In this document: positions 17,090-25,547 of the stretch, in pieces
Position numbering within the stretch: the stretch's first letter is position 1
Layout: each line of letters starts with the position of its first letter
DNA from: Streptomyces aurantiogriseus
Lineage (GTDB): Bacteria > Actinomycetota > Actinomycetes > Streptomycetales > Streptomycetaceae
Assembly: GCF_014649375.1 (NCBI RefSeq)
Contig: NZ_BMSX01000019.1
Location: 152,541 to 216,540, forward strand
DNA length: 64,000 nt
Direction of reading: 5' to 3'
Notes under the pieces: generated by a model
What the model was told of the DNA's origin: nothing
Seen by the model: only the letters and a program-made list of their open reading frames with translations
Databases searched by the model: none
Program-made: the position numbers and the translations under genes

Positions 17090-18075
17090 AAGCCGCTGTC
17101 ATCGAAGCCCCTGGCAAGGTCACCGTCACCACGGTGCCCGACCCCACTCCCGGGCCGCGCGAGGTCGTGGTCGATGTGGCGGCCTGCGGGCTGTGCGGGA
17201 CCGATCTGCACATCCTGCAGGGCGAGTTCGCACCGACCCTGCCGGTCGTGCCGGGCCATGAGTTCGCCGGGGAGGTCGTGGGCCTCGGCAGCGAGGTCAC
17301 CGAACTCGCGATCGGCGACCGGGTCGCCGTGGACCCCTCGCTGTACTGCAACGAGTGCCGCTACTGCCGCCTCGGCCGCAACAACCTCTGCGACCGGTGG
17401 CAGGCGATCGGAGTGACCGTGGCGGGTGGCGCCGCCGAGTACGCCGTGGCGCCCGTCGCCAACTGCGTACGGCTGCCGGACCATGTGGACGTCCAGGACG
17501 CGGCCCTGATCGAGCCGCTGTCCTGCGCCGTGCGCGGCTACGACGTGCTCAACAGCAGGCTCGGCTCCCATGTGCTGATCTACGGCAGCGGGACGATGGG
17601 CCTGATGATGCTGGAGCTGGCCAAGCGCACCGGTGCCGCCTCGGTCGATGTCGTCGACGTCAACCCGGAGCGGCTGGCGACGGCCGAGAAGCTGGGCTGT
17701 TCACAAGCGGCGCTCTCGGCCGAGGAGTTGGGGCGGCCTGCTGGCTGGGACGTGGTGGTCGACGCGACCGGCAACGCCGCCGCCATCCAGGACGGACTGG
17801 AACGGGTCGCCAAGGCCGGAACGTTCCTTCAGTTCGGTGTCTCCGACTACGCGACGACGGCCGCCATCTCGCCGTACCGCATCTACAACCAGGAGATCAC
17901 CATCACCGGCTCCATGGCGGTGCTGCACAGCTACGAGCGCGCGGCGGAGCTGTTCGCCACCGGGGTGCTCGATCCCCAGGTGTTCATCAGCCACCGGCTG
18001 CCGCTGACGGAGTACCCGCAGGCACTGGAGCAGTTCGCCGCCGGCCAGGGACGCAAGATCGTCGTACTGCCCTGA
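17086..18075 (+). CDS. Zinc-dependent polyol/sorbitol dehydrogenase
   Basis: A 329-residue medium-chain dehydrogenase: catalytic zinc motif CGLCGTDLHIL and GHEFAGEVVG, full structural-zinc cysteines (CNECRYCRLGRNNLC), and cofactor site YGSGTMGLMM. DVNPERL after the second strand suggests NAD preference. It starts at a GTG overlapping the permease stop (GTGA). With a polyol-type importer and DeoR regulator, oxidation of an imported polyol is the likely role; the exact polyol is not evident. Confidence 0.87.
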   Translation: MKAAVIEAPGKVTVTTVPDPTPGPREVVVDVAACGLCGTDLHILQGEFAPTLPVVPGHEFAGEVVGLGSEVTELAIGDRVAVDPSLYCNECRYCRLGRNNLCDRWQAIGVTVAGGAAEYAVAPVANCVRLPDHVDVQDAALIEPLSCAVRGYDVLNSRLGSHVLIYGSGTMGLMMLELAKRTGAASVDVVDVNPERLATAEKLGCSQAALSAEELGRPAGWDVVVDATGNAAAIQDGLERVAKAGTFLQFGVSDYATTAAISPYRIYNQEITITGSMAVLHSYERAAELFATGVLDPQVFISHRLPLTEYPQALEQFAAGQGRKIVVLP

Positions 18076-18106
18076 CCTCCGCTCCGTCCAACTGGGGGAG
18101 CGTCTC

Positions 18107-18141
18107 TGTGCCCCTGGCCGCCGACATCGGCCAGGGGCACA
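18107..18141. terminator. Strong bidirectional terminator hairpin
   Basis: Thirteen perfect base pairs (18107-18119 with 18129-18141, arm TGTGCCCCTGGCC) around a 9-nt loop. It sits between the end of the polyol operon and the convergent acetyltransferase gene. Confidence 0.8.
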
Positions 18142-18155
18142 GGTGCCTTCAGAAC

Positions 18156-19133
18156 TCATCGCCCGGCGGACGGGGCGGCGGTTGCGCCGCCGTCGTCCGC
18201 CGGGCGGTCCGTGCGGGCTGCGGCGCGCGCGTGGAGGTCGCGTCGCCACGCCGCTTCGTCGGCGAGTGCCCCGGTGGCACGGTAGTGGTGGACCTGCGGC
18301 GCTTCGGGCAGGGCCGCGGCGGCCTCGGCGACCGGTACCGGGCGGAAGCCGAGCCGGGTCCAGAACGCTCCCGCGCCGGTGGAGAACAGGTAGGCCGTAC
18401 AGGCTCCTCGGGCGGAGGCGTCCGCGAGGACGTGCTCCACCAGGCGTCGCGCCGCTCCGCAACCGCGCAGGTCGGGGCGGACCGCGACGCTGCGCAGCAG
18501 CAGGTGGTCGCCCTGGCCTTCCAGTCCCAGGGCCACGGCGGGGCCATTGGTGTCCCGGGTGATCCAGTACCGCGTGCCGGTAGCGAGCACACCGTGGGAC
18601 GAGAGGCCCTGGCCGGCGAGGAACGCTGTCAGTTCGTCCCCGTCCTGCTCCGCCCGGGCCCGCGTGGGCGGCGCGAGCGGTTTGGCGTAGCAGCGGCTGA
18701 GCGTCTTGTGCTCGTAGGGCGGGTAGTTGGGGATCGGCCGGTAGCCGGCACGGGTGTACAGCGCGATGGCTTCGGGCTGGTGGATGCCCGTCTCGAGGCG
18801 GATCTCGGTGTGGCCGAGAGCGGCTGCGGTGCGTTCCGCCTCGGCCAGGAGGCGGGCGGCGATGCCGCGGCCGCGGGCCTCGGGGGCGACGTACATGCGC
18901 TTGAGTTCGGCCGCGGTGGCGGGGGCGGGGAAGGGCTGCAGGGCGCAGCAGCCGACCGGGCGGTCGTCGGTCTCGGCGAGCAGGAAGCGGATGGCGGGGT
19001 GGAGGTGGGCGCCGCCGGCGCAGGGCTCGTCGGGGTAGCGGGCGGCGAGGTCGTCGTCGAGGGCGCGGACCAGCCGCCGGATTCTCGGGTCGTCGGCCGT
19101 GGCGGTGGTGATGGCGAGGTCGTGGGTGGTCAC
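18156..19133 (-). CDS. Tandem GNAT acetyltransferase with ArsN2-like second domain
   Basis: A 325-residue protein with two GNAT folds. The first (about 1-150) has the acetyl-CoA loop VAPEARGRGIAARLL and an ALYTRAGY C-terminus. The second (about 165-290) has LLLRSVAVRPDLRGCGAARRL and GAGAFWTRLGFRPV, a layout like ArsN2-type acetyltransferases associated with arsenic resistance. The substrate is not shown by sequence. It overlaps the TetR stop by 4 nt (ATGA), so both are co-translated. Confidence 0.82.
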   Translation of the reverse strand: MTTHDLAITTATADDPRIRRLVRALDDDLAARYPDEPCAGGAHLHPAIRFLLAETDDRPVGCCALQPFPAPATAAELKRMYVAPEARGRGIAARLLAEAERTAAALGHTEIRLETGIHQPEAIALYTRAGYRPIPNYPPYEHKTLSRCYAKPLAPPTRARAEQDGDELTAFLAGQGLSSHGVLATGTRYWITRDTNGPAVALGLEGQGDHLLLRSVAVRPDLRGCGAARRLVEHVLADASARGACTAYLFSTGAGAFWTRLGFRPVPVAEAAAALPEAPQVHHYRATGALADEAAWRRDLHARAAARTDRPADDGGATAAPSAGR

Positions 19134-19732
19134 AGGCTGCGGTTCCCTTCGAGGATCAGGTCCAGTTGCAGCTCCAGCACGCGTCGCTGGAGGTCCGGCG
19201 GATAGGCGCCGGGATCGGTGACGGCGTTCAGGGCCAGGCCGTCCAGGCAGGCGACCAGGGCGCGCACCCGGCCCTCCAGGTCCTGGGGCTCGGGTTCACC
19301 GGGCACGGCGGCGCGGACCAGCGCGGTCAGCCGCCGTACCCAGGAGGCGTGGCTGACGAAGTGCTCGCGCAGGAGCTCCGGGTCGGTGCGGGTGGCCAGC
19401 TGGAAGTACGACCACACGACGGCCTCCAGGTGCCGTTCCTCGTCCAGTGGCAGCGCCTGTTCGGCGACGGCGTACAGGCGGTCACGCGGGCTTTCGTCCC
19501 GCACGGGCAGCGCGTCGATGCGGTCCGCCATGCGACGGTGCATGACGGACCGGGCGTGTGCGAGGAGCGCCTTCTTGTCGCGGAAGTAGTGGGTGACCAT
19601 GCCGGTCGTGCACCCGGCGGCGGCGGCGACCGCCCGCAGCGTCAGCCCCTCCAGTCCGCTCTCGCACACCACCCGCCATACGGCGCTGGAGATCTCGGAG
19701 CGGCGTTGGGCGTGGTCGACCTGTCGCGGCAT
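19130..19732 (-). CDS. TetR family transcriptional regulator
   Basis: A 200-residue TetR repressor. HTH at about 30-55 (LTLRAVAAAAGCTTGMVTHY, then FRDKKALL) followed by a BetI-like C-terminal domain. It is the first gene of a two-gene unit with the tandem acetyltransferase. A large symmetric operator lies 15 bp upstream of its ATG, implying autoregulation of both genes in response to an unknown ligand. Confidence 0.88.
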   Translation of the reverse strand: MPRQVDHAQRRSEISSAVWRVVCESGLEGLTLRAVAAAAGCTTGMVTHYFRDKKALLAHARSVMHRRMADRIDALPVRDESPRDRLYAVAEQALPLDEERHLEAVVWSYFQLATRTDPELLREHFVSHASWVRRLTALVRAAVPGEPEPQDLEGRVRALVACLDGLALNAVTDPGAYPPDLQRRVLELQLDLILEGNRSL

Positions 19733-19746
19733 GAGGGTCCTCGTTT

Positions 19747-19780
19747 CGCATAACGCATGTTGCGCAACAGATGTTATGCG
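19747..19780. promoter_or_regulatory. Nested palindromic TetR operator
   Basis: Outer arms CGCATAAC (19747-19754) and GTTATGCG (19773-19780) are perfect complements. Centred between them is the perfect palindrome GTTGCGCAAC (19759-19768). The 34-bp element is markedly AT-richer than its surroundings and lies just upstream of the TetR start, so it probably overlaps the promoter. Confidence 0.75.
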
Positions 19781-19883
19781 ATGGGGGCCGCCTGGACCAG
19801 CTCGGCGACCTGACGTCCGGCCCGGCTGACCGAGGGCTCCGGATGATCAACGGCTCGAGGCCCCGGCCGCCTACTGTGGAGGC

Positions 19884-20168
19884 ATGGGCGAAATCATCGT
19901 CGTGTACGAACTCGACAAGCCGATGGCCAAGCGCTCCTCCTCAGGGACACCGGCCGGTGAGGGACGCACCGTCCGCAGAGTGCACGCAGCGCCCTCCGCC
20001 CCGGGGGCGCCCGCCACGACGGGACCGCGGACTCTCTGCGGCAAGGACACCTTCGCCATGGAGACGGCCTCCCGGAAGCCCTCCGAGGAGGACCCGGGTG
20101 CACCCTGGTATCCCGCGGAGTACGCAGCCGTGGTCTGCCCCGACTGCCATGCCGTGATCGAGACCTGA
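19884..20168 (+). CDS. Small conserved-type protein with a cysteine cluster
   Basis: A 94-residue protein. Cysteines in TLCGKDT and at the end in VVCPDCHAVIE suggest a small metal site. The central part is Pro/Ala/Gly-rich. GGAGG lies very close to the ATG at 19884, so the start could differ slightly. I do not recognise a family. It stands alone, between the TetR operator and the convergent SRPBCC gene. Confidence 0.6.
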   Translation: MGEIIVVYELDKPMAKRSSSGTPAGEGRTVRRVHAAPSAPGAPATTGPRTLCGKDTFAMETASRKPSEEDPGAPWYPAEYAAVVCPDCHAVIET

Positions 20169-20220
20169 CGGTCGTAGCCACTGCCTCACACGGCCGCAGC
20201 GAACACCTTTCTTCTACCGC

Positions 20221-20652
20221 TCAACGCCCTTGTTCCACGCACTCCTTGAAATGCTGCAGATCGCTGCGGACGAGCCGTTCGATCGCGTTCGCCTGGGCGA
20301 ATCCCTTCGGCCCGCCGAAGGTCTCCCTGACCGTGTTGGGGTCGTACTCGAGCCGTGCCTGGACCCGGGTGTTGTTCTGGTCGATCGGCTGTAGCGAGAA
20401 GGAACCCAGTAGTTCGGGGGCGCCCGTGGTGTGCCACTCCATCACGCGCTCCCCCCTGCGGTCGGAGACCTCGGCCTCCAACTCCCGGACCCGGCCGCCG
20501 GCTTCGACGTCCAGACGCGTTCGGCCCCCCGCCTCCGTACGGGCCTCGCGCACTCCTTCCACGAAGCGCGGATAGTCCCCCACCCGGTGAAGGCCGGCCC
20601 AGGCCTCGTCGATCGGAACTCCGACGTCGACGTGTTCTTCGAGGGTGCTCAT
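20221..20652 (-). CDS. SRPBCC / polyketide-cyclase-like protein
   Basis: A 143-residue START-like domain. VDVGVPIDEAWAGLHRVGDYPRF is the usual opening, and the C-terminal helix reads LVRSDLQHFKECVE. Such proteins bind hydrophobic ligands or act in stress responses; no catalytic residue can be named. ATG 20652 has an ideal GGAGGT site. It stands alone on the minus strand beside the PP2C gene. Confidence 0.8.
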   Translation of the reverse strand: MSTLEEHVDVGVPIDEAWAGLHRVGDYPRFVEGVREARTEAGGRTRLDVEAGGRVRELEAEVSDRRGERVMEWHTTGAPELLGSFSLQPIDQNNTRVQARLEYDPNTVRETFGGPKGFAQANAIERLVRSDLQHFKECVEQGR

Positions 20653-20734
20653 GGTCCACCTCCATGCTCGGCTCACGATGCATGGCCTTGTACGTCCAGT
20701 GTGCGCGCTTCGCTGCGACCACGAGGCCGAAGAC

Positions 20735-21484
20735 CTACTCGTCTCCGACGCGGACGACCGCCAGCGTGATGTTGTCGGGGCCGCCCGCCTCGATGGCGGC
20801 CTTCCACAGCTCGAAGGCCGCCCGGCCGTCGTCGTGCTCCCGCATCACCGCGTCGAGTACGTCCGTCGTCACCGGGTCGGTCAGACCATCGGTGCAGATC
20901 AGGTAGCAGTCGTCGGAGGACAGCGAGGCGGCCGTCACATGAGGGCGTATGGGCCGGTAGCCGGGCACACCGCCCAGGCACTGGGTGACGAGGGACGTGG
21001 TGCGCTCCCCGGGCCGGAGCGGGGGGCTGTCGTCCACGCTCACCTGGCGCAGCCCGTCGCGGGAGGTCGCGTACACCCGGCTGTCACCCACGTTGAACAC
21101 CAGCAAAGAGCCGGACTGTACGACGACGCCGGCCAGGGTCGTCCCCATGGTCGCCAGCTCGCCTCCCTCGTCGCCGCCGGCTGCCTCGTACACGGCGCGG
21201 TTGCAGGCGTGCAGGGCGTCACGGACAGCGTCCTCGCTGCTCAGGGAAGGGCCCCTCGACGCAAGCCAGCGGGCGGCGAGGGCGCTGGCCACGTCGCCGC
21301 CGGGCTGTCCGCCGAGCCCGTCGGCGACGGCGACGGCGAGGGGCGTCCCGAGCGGGAAGACCAGGGTCTGCGGATTCTCGGTCACGGTGGCGCACAGGGT
21401 CCACGGTCCGACGACGAGGCTGTCCTCGTTCCGCTCGCGCAGCAGCCCCGGATGGCTCAGCGCACTCACAGCGACGTACCGCAC
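20735..21484 (-). CDS. PP2C-family serine/threonine phosphatase
   Basis: A 249-residue soluble PP2C. Metal-binding motifs are in order: RERNEDS, VADGLGG, TTLAGVVV, FNVGDSRVY, LICTDGLTD and GGPDNITLAVV. All aspartates of the two-metal site are present, so it should be active. No membrane or sensor domain is attached. Such enzymes oppose Hanks-type kinases; the nearest kinase here is the fusion protein more than 23 kb away. Confidence 0.88.
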   Translation of the reverse strand: MRYVAVSALSHPGLLRERNEDSLVVGPWTLCATVTENPQTLVFPLGTPLAVAVADGLGGQPGGDVASALAARWLASRGPSLSSEDAVRDALHACNRAVYEAAGGDEGGELATMGTTLAGVVVQSGSLLVFNVGDSRVYATSRDGLRQVSVDDSPPLRPGERTTSLVTQCLGGVPGYRPIRPHVTAASLSSDDCYLICTDGLTDPVTTDVLDAVMREHDDGRAAFELWKAAIEAGGPDNITLAVVRVGDE

Positions 21485-21599
21485 GCAAGGCCACCGCCCT
21501 CCCGCACCGGGGCACCGGGCTCACCCCCCGGAGATCGGGCTCCTTGTCCAAGTCTAAGTCGCTCCCAGGGCGGCGGCAGGGCGGCGGCCAGCCACCTGG

Positions 21600-21632
21600 G
21601 AGGGCCCGATCCACTCGGTGGAACGGGCCCTC
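21600..21632 (-). terminator. Terminator hairpin downstream of the VOC gene
   Basis: GAGGGCCCG (21600-21608) pairs with CGGGCCCTC (21624-21632), and CCAC/GTGG extends the stem inside the loop. It lies about 10 bp beyond the VOC stop codon. Confidence 0.65.
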
Positions 21633-21641
21633 GCGGACCGC

Positions 21642-22016
21642 TCACGCGGATTCCTGAAGGACGGAGAGTATGTTCCCGGCGGGATCGGTGAACCACGCGA
21701 TCAGCGGGCCGCCGCCGCGGAAGATGCCCTTGTCGTCCGCCTCGAGGTGGTCGTAGCGCTCGAAGCGCACGCCCCTCCTGGTCAGTTCGTCGACCGCCGC
21801 CTCGATGTCGTCCACGGGGAAGTTGAGAATCGTGTACGTCGCCGGGGTGTGGTCGGGCTTGGGGTAGACCAGGATGTCCCGGTCACCTGTGATGTGCAGG
21901 GTCAGGAGACCGTTCTGTTCGGACACCCGCAGTCCGAGCGTCTCGCCGTAGAACTTCCTGGCCGCGTCGATGTCGTCGACCGAGAAGCCGCTGAAGGCCT
22001 TCGTCGTAGTGAACAT
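21642..22016 (-). CDS. VOC (glyoxalase/bleomycin-resistance-like) protein
   Basis: A 124-residue single VOC domain. FSVDDIDAARKFYGETLGL starts the first beta-alpha-beta unit and FTDPAGNILSVLQ ends the second. The metal-ligand positions are not fully conserved, so a binding or resistance role is as likely as catalysis. It is divergent from the acyltransferase gene. Confidence 0.85.
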   Translation of the reverse strand: MFTTTKAFSGFSVDDIDAARKFYGETLGLRVSEQNGLLTLHITGDRDILVYPKPDHTPATYTILNFPVDDIEAAVDELTRRGVRFERYDHLEADDKGIFRGGGPLIAWFTDPAGNILSVLQESA

Positions 22017-22179
22017 GATCGCCTCCCGGGCGTGGTTCCTTACCTTGAGGACCGGGTGGGAGCCGGAAACTCATCGGTCGGCCCACCGCATCCGCCGGCC
22101 CGCCTCGGTGATCAAGGTCGGTGTTATCCTCTCGGGTCGCAACGTGGCGCAGGAAGCGTCCGACGGTGAAGGATCTTCA

Positions 22180-23319
22180 TTGACCTCCATACCGGGTGCC
22201 GGGCGTGACCGGCTGCCCTCGCTGACGGGGCTGCGCTTCTGGGCGGCACTGCTCGTCGTCCTCTACCACCTCTCCCGTCAGGTCGGGGCCGTTCCCGGAC
22301 TCAGCGAGACGGTCTGGTACGGCCGCAGCGGTGTGACGTTCTTCTTCGTGCTGTCGGGGGTCGTGCTCGCCTGGACCTACGACGGCGCGCGGGTGCCCGC
22401 AGGGGTCTTCCTGTGGCGGCGCTTCGCGCGGATCTGGCCGCTGCTCGCCTTCAGCGTCGGGCTGTCGGTCGCCGTGTGGGCGGTGATGGATCGCGCCGTG
22501 TCGCTGAAGGCGGTGGCCGCGACCCTGCTGCTGGTGCACGCCTGGTTTCCGCAGCCGGTCATGTTCACCGGGGGCAACCCGGCGGCCTGGTCGCTCAGCG
22601 ACGAGGCCTGGTTCTATCTGACCTTCCCCGCACTGCTGGCGCTGCTCGCGGGCCGGCGCGCCCGGGTGTGGGCGTGGACGGCCGTCGCGGTCACGTGCGC
22701 CGCACTCGTGCTGTGGCCCGCCCTGTCCGGTCTGACGCCCACCACCCGCAACTGGGCGCTCGACTATCTGCCACTGACCCGTCTCCTGCAGTTCGTGCTG
22801 GGTGTGGTGGCCGGGCTCGCGCTCAAGCACGGCTGGCGGCCTCCCGTGAGCCTGCCGGTGGCCGCCGGGCTCGTCATCGGCTGGCACCTGGTGCTGATCC
22901 CCTGGCACGAGGCGGTGCCGGACGCGCTCTGGTACAGCCCCTACAACGCCTCGCAGTGGCTGTCGGCACCCCTGTTCGCCGCCCTGATCTGCGCCGCCGC
23001 CCGGGCCGACCTCGACGGGCGGCGCACCGGCCTGGGCGGGCCGTGGATGCTCCGGCTGGGGCACTGGTCGTTCGCCTGGTACCTCATCCACGAGATCGTG
23101 ATCCGCGCCGCCGTCTTCCACTGGGGCAAGCCCGCTCCGGGCAGCGCCACGCTCATGTTCTGGGCGGGCGTCCTGGTGGTCAGCCTGGCCGCAGCGGGCG
23201 CCGCCTACCACTGGGTGGAGCATCCCGCCGAGCGATGGCTGCGAGGCCTTCCGGGCCGCTCCCCCGCGAACCACGCCCGTCCGCCCGCCGAGACCGACCG
23301 GACGACGACCAGCCGATGA
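22180..23319 (+). CDS. Membrane acyltransferase (OafA/YrhL type 3 family)
   Basis: A protein of about 379 residues with ten or so hydrophobic segments. It starts with the family signature LTGLRFWAALLVVLYHL, whose histidine is the conserved catalytic residue, and has GVTFFFVLSGVVLAW. These enzymes transfer acyl groups to sugars or lipids at the membrane. TTG 22180 is preferred because GAAGG lies 6-7 nt upstream; GTG 22144 is an alternative. No glycan cluster is adjacent, so the acceptor is unknown. Confidence 0.85.
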   Translation: MTSIPGAGRDRLPSLTGLRFWAALLVVLYHLSRQVGAVPGLSETVWYGRSGVTFFFVLSGVVLAWTYDGARVPAGVFLWRRFARIWPLLAFSVGLSVAVWAVMDRAVSLKAVAATLLLVHAWFPQPVMFTGGNPAAWSLSDEAWFYLTFPALLALLAGRRARVWAWTAVAVTCAALVLWPALSGLTPTTRNWALDYLPLTRLLQFVLGVVAGLALKHGWRPPVSLPVAAGLVIGWHLVLIPWHEAVPDALWYSPYNASQWLSAPLFAALICAAARADLDGRRTGLGGPWMLRLGHWSFAWYLIHEIVIRAAVFHWGKPAPGSATLMFWAGVLVVSLAAAGAAYHWVEHPAERWLRGLPGRSPANHARPPAETDRTTTSR

Positions 23320-23532
23320 GGGCGTCGGGATGACCTGTCCCCGCGACCGCGACCGGCGGGCGCGGGGCCACGTCACCGGCGGCGAGCGAGGCGGCCGTCG
23401 GCATGATCCGGCGGTCTTGCCCGGTATTCGTTCACGGTGCAACACTTCGGACCGCTGCCTGCCCGCGAACCTGTCGGTGCACCAGGCACTGCCCCGCACA
23501 ACCGGCTGATGTCGAACAGCGAGGGAGTGGGT

Positions 23533-24666
23533 GTGTCACACACGCGAAGACCGTTACGTACTCGAAGGTTCAGGCGGGGTCCCGGCGCCGCGGCTGCGGT
23601 CGTCCTCGCCCTGGTGCTCGCCGGCTGCGGCGGTGGCGGTGAGTCGGCGGGCGGTGGCTCTGCCGCCCCCGCGAAGCTCGACCCCGAGGCGGATCTGAGC
23701 AAGCAGCGGCTCACGGTGTCGAACTGGGACGGCTACATGCCGGAGGACCTGCCCGCCCGGTTCAGGACCGCCGTCGGCACGCCCGTCACGGTGACGAAGC
23801 ACGCGACCAACGAAGAGATCGTCGCCAGGCTGACCGCCGCCTCCGGCAGCGGTGTCGACGTGGCCTTCGTGTCGGGACAGTACGCGCAGGCGCTCGCGGC
23901 GCAGGGACTGCTCGAGCCCATCCACCGCGAGTTGGTCCCCAACCTCAAGAACCTCGATCCGCTGGCGTCCCGGCTCGCTCACGACAAGGGCAACGCGTAC
24001 TCCGTCCCTTACACCTGGGGCACCACCGGGCTCTGCTACCGCAAGGACCTCACCGGCTTCACCCCCGACAGCTGGAACGATCTGCTCAAGCCGCGGGACG
24101 GGCTGAAGAAGAAGATCACCATGCTGAAGACCGAGCGGTGGCTCTTCCTCCCGGCGCAGAAGGTGCTCGGCTACTCGGTCAACACGACTGACGGTCAACA
24201 GCTCGCGCAGGTCAAGGAGTTGCTGCTGAGCGCCAAGAAGGGGCTCCTCGCGTACGACGACACCACGTTCGGGGACCGGCTCAGGTCCGGGGAGGCCGCG
24301 TTGGCGGAGGCCTGGGACGGCTGGTGCCCGACCGACGACGAGCGGATCGGGTTCGTCGTGCCCAAGGAGGGCAGCGACCTGTGGGCCGACACGATGGTCG
24401 TCCTGAAGTCGTCGAAGAACAAGGAGGCGGCGCACGCCTTCATCAACTACGTCCTCGACGCGAAGGTGCACTCCTGGGTCGCCTCGAACATCTTCTACAA
24501 GGTCCCCAACCCCGCGGCCATGGCGGAGCTCGATCCCGCTCTGCTGAAGCGGTATCCGGCCCTCGCCATGACGGCTGAGGAACTGCTCGAGGGCGAGTCC
24601 GTCGTCGACCTCGGGAGCGCCTCGGCGGACTACACGCGGATCGTCACGGAAGTCACCGCGGGCTGA
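23533..24666 (+). CDS. Polyamine-type ABC transporter substrate-binding lipoprotein
   Basis: A 377-residue PotD-like protein. The signal peptide ends in lipobox LVLAGCGGGG. The domain reads LTVSNWDGYMPEDLPARF and YSVPYTWGTTGLCYRKD, typical of spermidine/putrescine binding proteins. GTG 23533 is chosen because GAGGGA lies 6 nt upstream. First gene of a five-gene unit of binding protein, two permeases, ATPase and glycosyltransferase, all overlapping or nearly so. Confidence 0.87.
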   Translation: MSHTRRPLRTRRFRRGPGAAAAVVLALVLAGCGGGGESAGGGSAAPAKLDPEADLSKQRLTVSNWDGYMPEDLPARFRTAVGTPVTVTKHATNEEIVARLTAASGSGVDVAFVSGQYAQALAAQGLLEPIHRELVPNLKNLDPLASRLAHDKGNAYSVPYTWGTTGLCYRKDLTGFTPDSWNDLLKPRDGLKKKITMLKTERWLFLPAQKVLGYSVNTTDGQQLAQVKELLLSAKKGLLAYDDTTFGDRLRSGEAALAEAWDGWCPTDDERIGFVVPKEGSDLWADTMVVLKSSKNKEAAHAFINYVLDAKVHSWVASNIFYKVPNPAAMAELDPALLKRYPALAMTAEELLEGESVVDLGSASADYTRIVTEVTAG

Positions 24667-25547
24667 TGAGCGGCGGTCGGCTGAAGGCGGGCCCGGCGGT
24701 GCGTGCGCGCGCCCGCCTGGCTCTGATCGGTCCCGGCTTCTCGTATCTGGTCGTCCTGCTGGTACTGCCGCTGGCCCTCGTGATCGGCTACAGCGTCTTC
24801 CAGCGGGGCCGGTTCGGCGGGATCGCGTACGAGGACGGGGTGACGGGTGACAACTTCGCGAGGCTCGCCGATCCCCTGTACGCGGGCGTCCTCACCGACT
24901 CGCTGCGGATCGCGGGCCTCACCACCGTGCTGGCGCTCGCTCTCGGCTACCCGACGGCGTACGCGATCACCCGGCTGCCGGCCCGGTGGCGTACGGTCGC
25001 TCTGGTCCTGGTCGTGCTGCCGTTCTGGACCAACTTCCTGATCCGCACCTATGCCTGGATCGTGCTGCTGTCCAGCGAAGGCGTGGTGAACAGCGCACTC
25101 ACCGGCATCGGGGTGATCGACCGGCCACTGGAGCTCCTGTACACCGACACGGCCGTGGTCGTCGGGCTGCTCTACGCCTATCTGCCGCTGATGGTGCTGC
25201 CGCTGTACTCGGCGATCGAGCGGGTCGACCCGCGGCTGCTGGAGGCCTCGGCGGATCTGGGCGCGCGTCCGGTCCGTACGTTTCTGAGCGTGACGCTTCC
25301 GCTGACCCTGCCCGGTGTGCTGACCGGCTGCGTCTTCGTCTTCGTGCCCAGCCTCGGCAACTTCGTGGTGCCCGAACTGCTGGGCGGCGGGCGCACGGTG
25401 ATGGTGGGCAACCTGATCAGGGATCAGTTCCTGAGCGCACGGGACTGGCCGTTCGGCTCGGTGCTGGCGCTCGCCCTCATGGCGTTCCTGGTGCTGCTGC
25501 TCATGGCGCAGGCCTGGGCGGGGCAGCGGCTGGGGGGTCGTCGCTGA
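24666..25547 (+). CDS. Polyamine-type ABC transporter permease (PotB-like)
   Basis: A 293-residue permease with six hydrophobic segments and the ATPase-contact loop LLEASADLGARPVRTFLSVTLP. NFLIRTYAWIVLLSSEGVVN is the usual PotB/PotC family stretch. It overlaps the binding-protein stop by one base (TGATG) and the next permease in the same way. Confidence 0.88.
   Translation: MSGGRLKAGPAVRARARLALIGPGFSYLVVLLVLPLALVIGYSVFQRGRFGGIAYEDGVTGDNFARLADPLYAGVLTDSLRIAGLTTVLALALGYPTAYAITRLPARWRTVALVLVVLPFWTNFLIRTYAWIVLLSSEGVVNSALTGIGVIDRPLELLYTDTAVVVGLLYAYLPLMVLPLYSAIERVDPRLLEASADLGARPVRTFLSVTLPLTLPGVLTGCVFVFVPSLGNFVVPELLGGGRTVMVGNLIRDQFLSARDWPFGSVLALALMAFLVLLLMAQAWAGQRLGGRR

Noticed and set aside
21970..22179. 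N-terminal extension of the acyltransferase frame
   Set aside because: It would run through the divergent VOC gene's start and promoter region, and the conserved acyltransferase signature begins near residue 10 of the shorter form.
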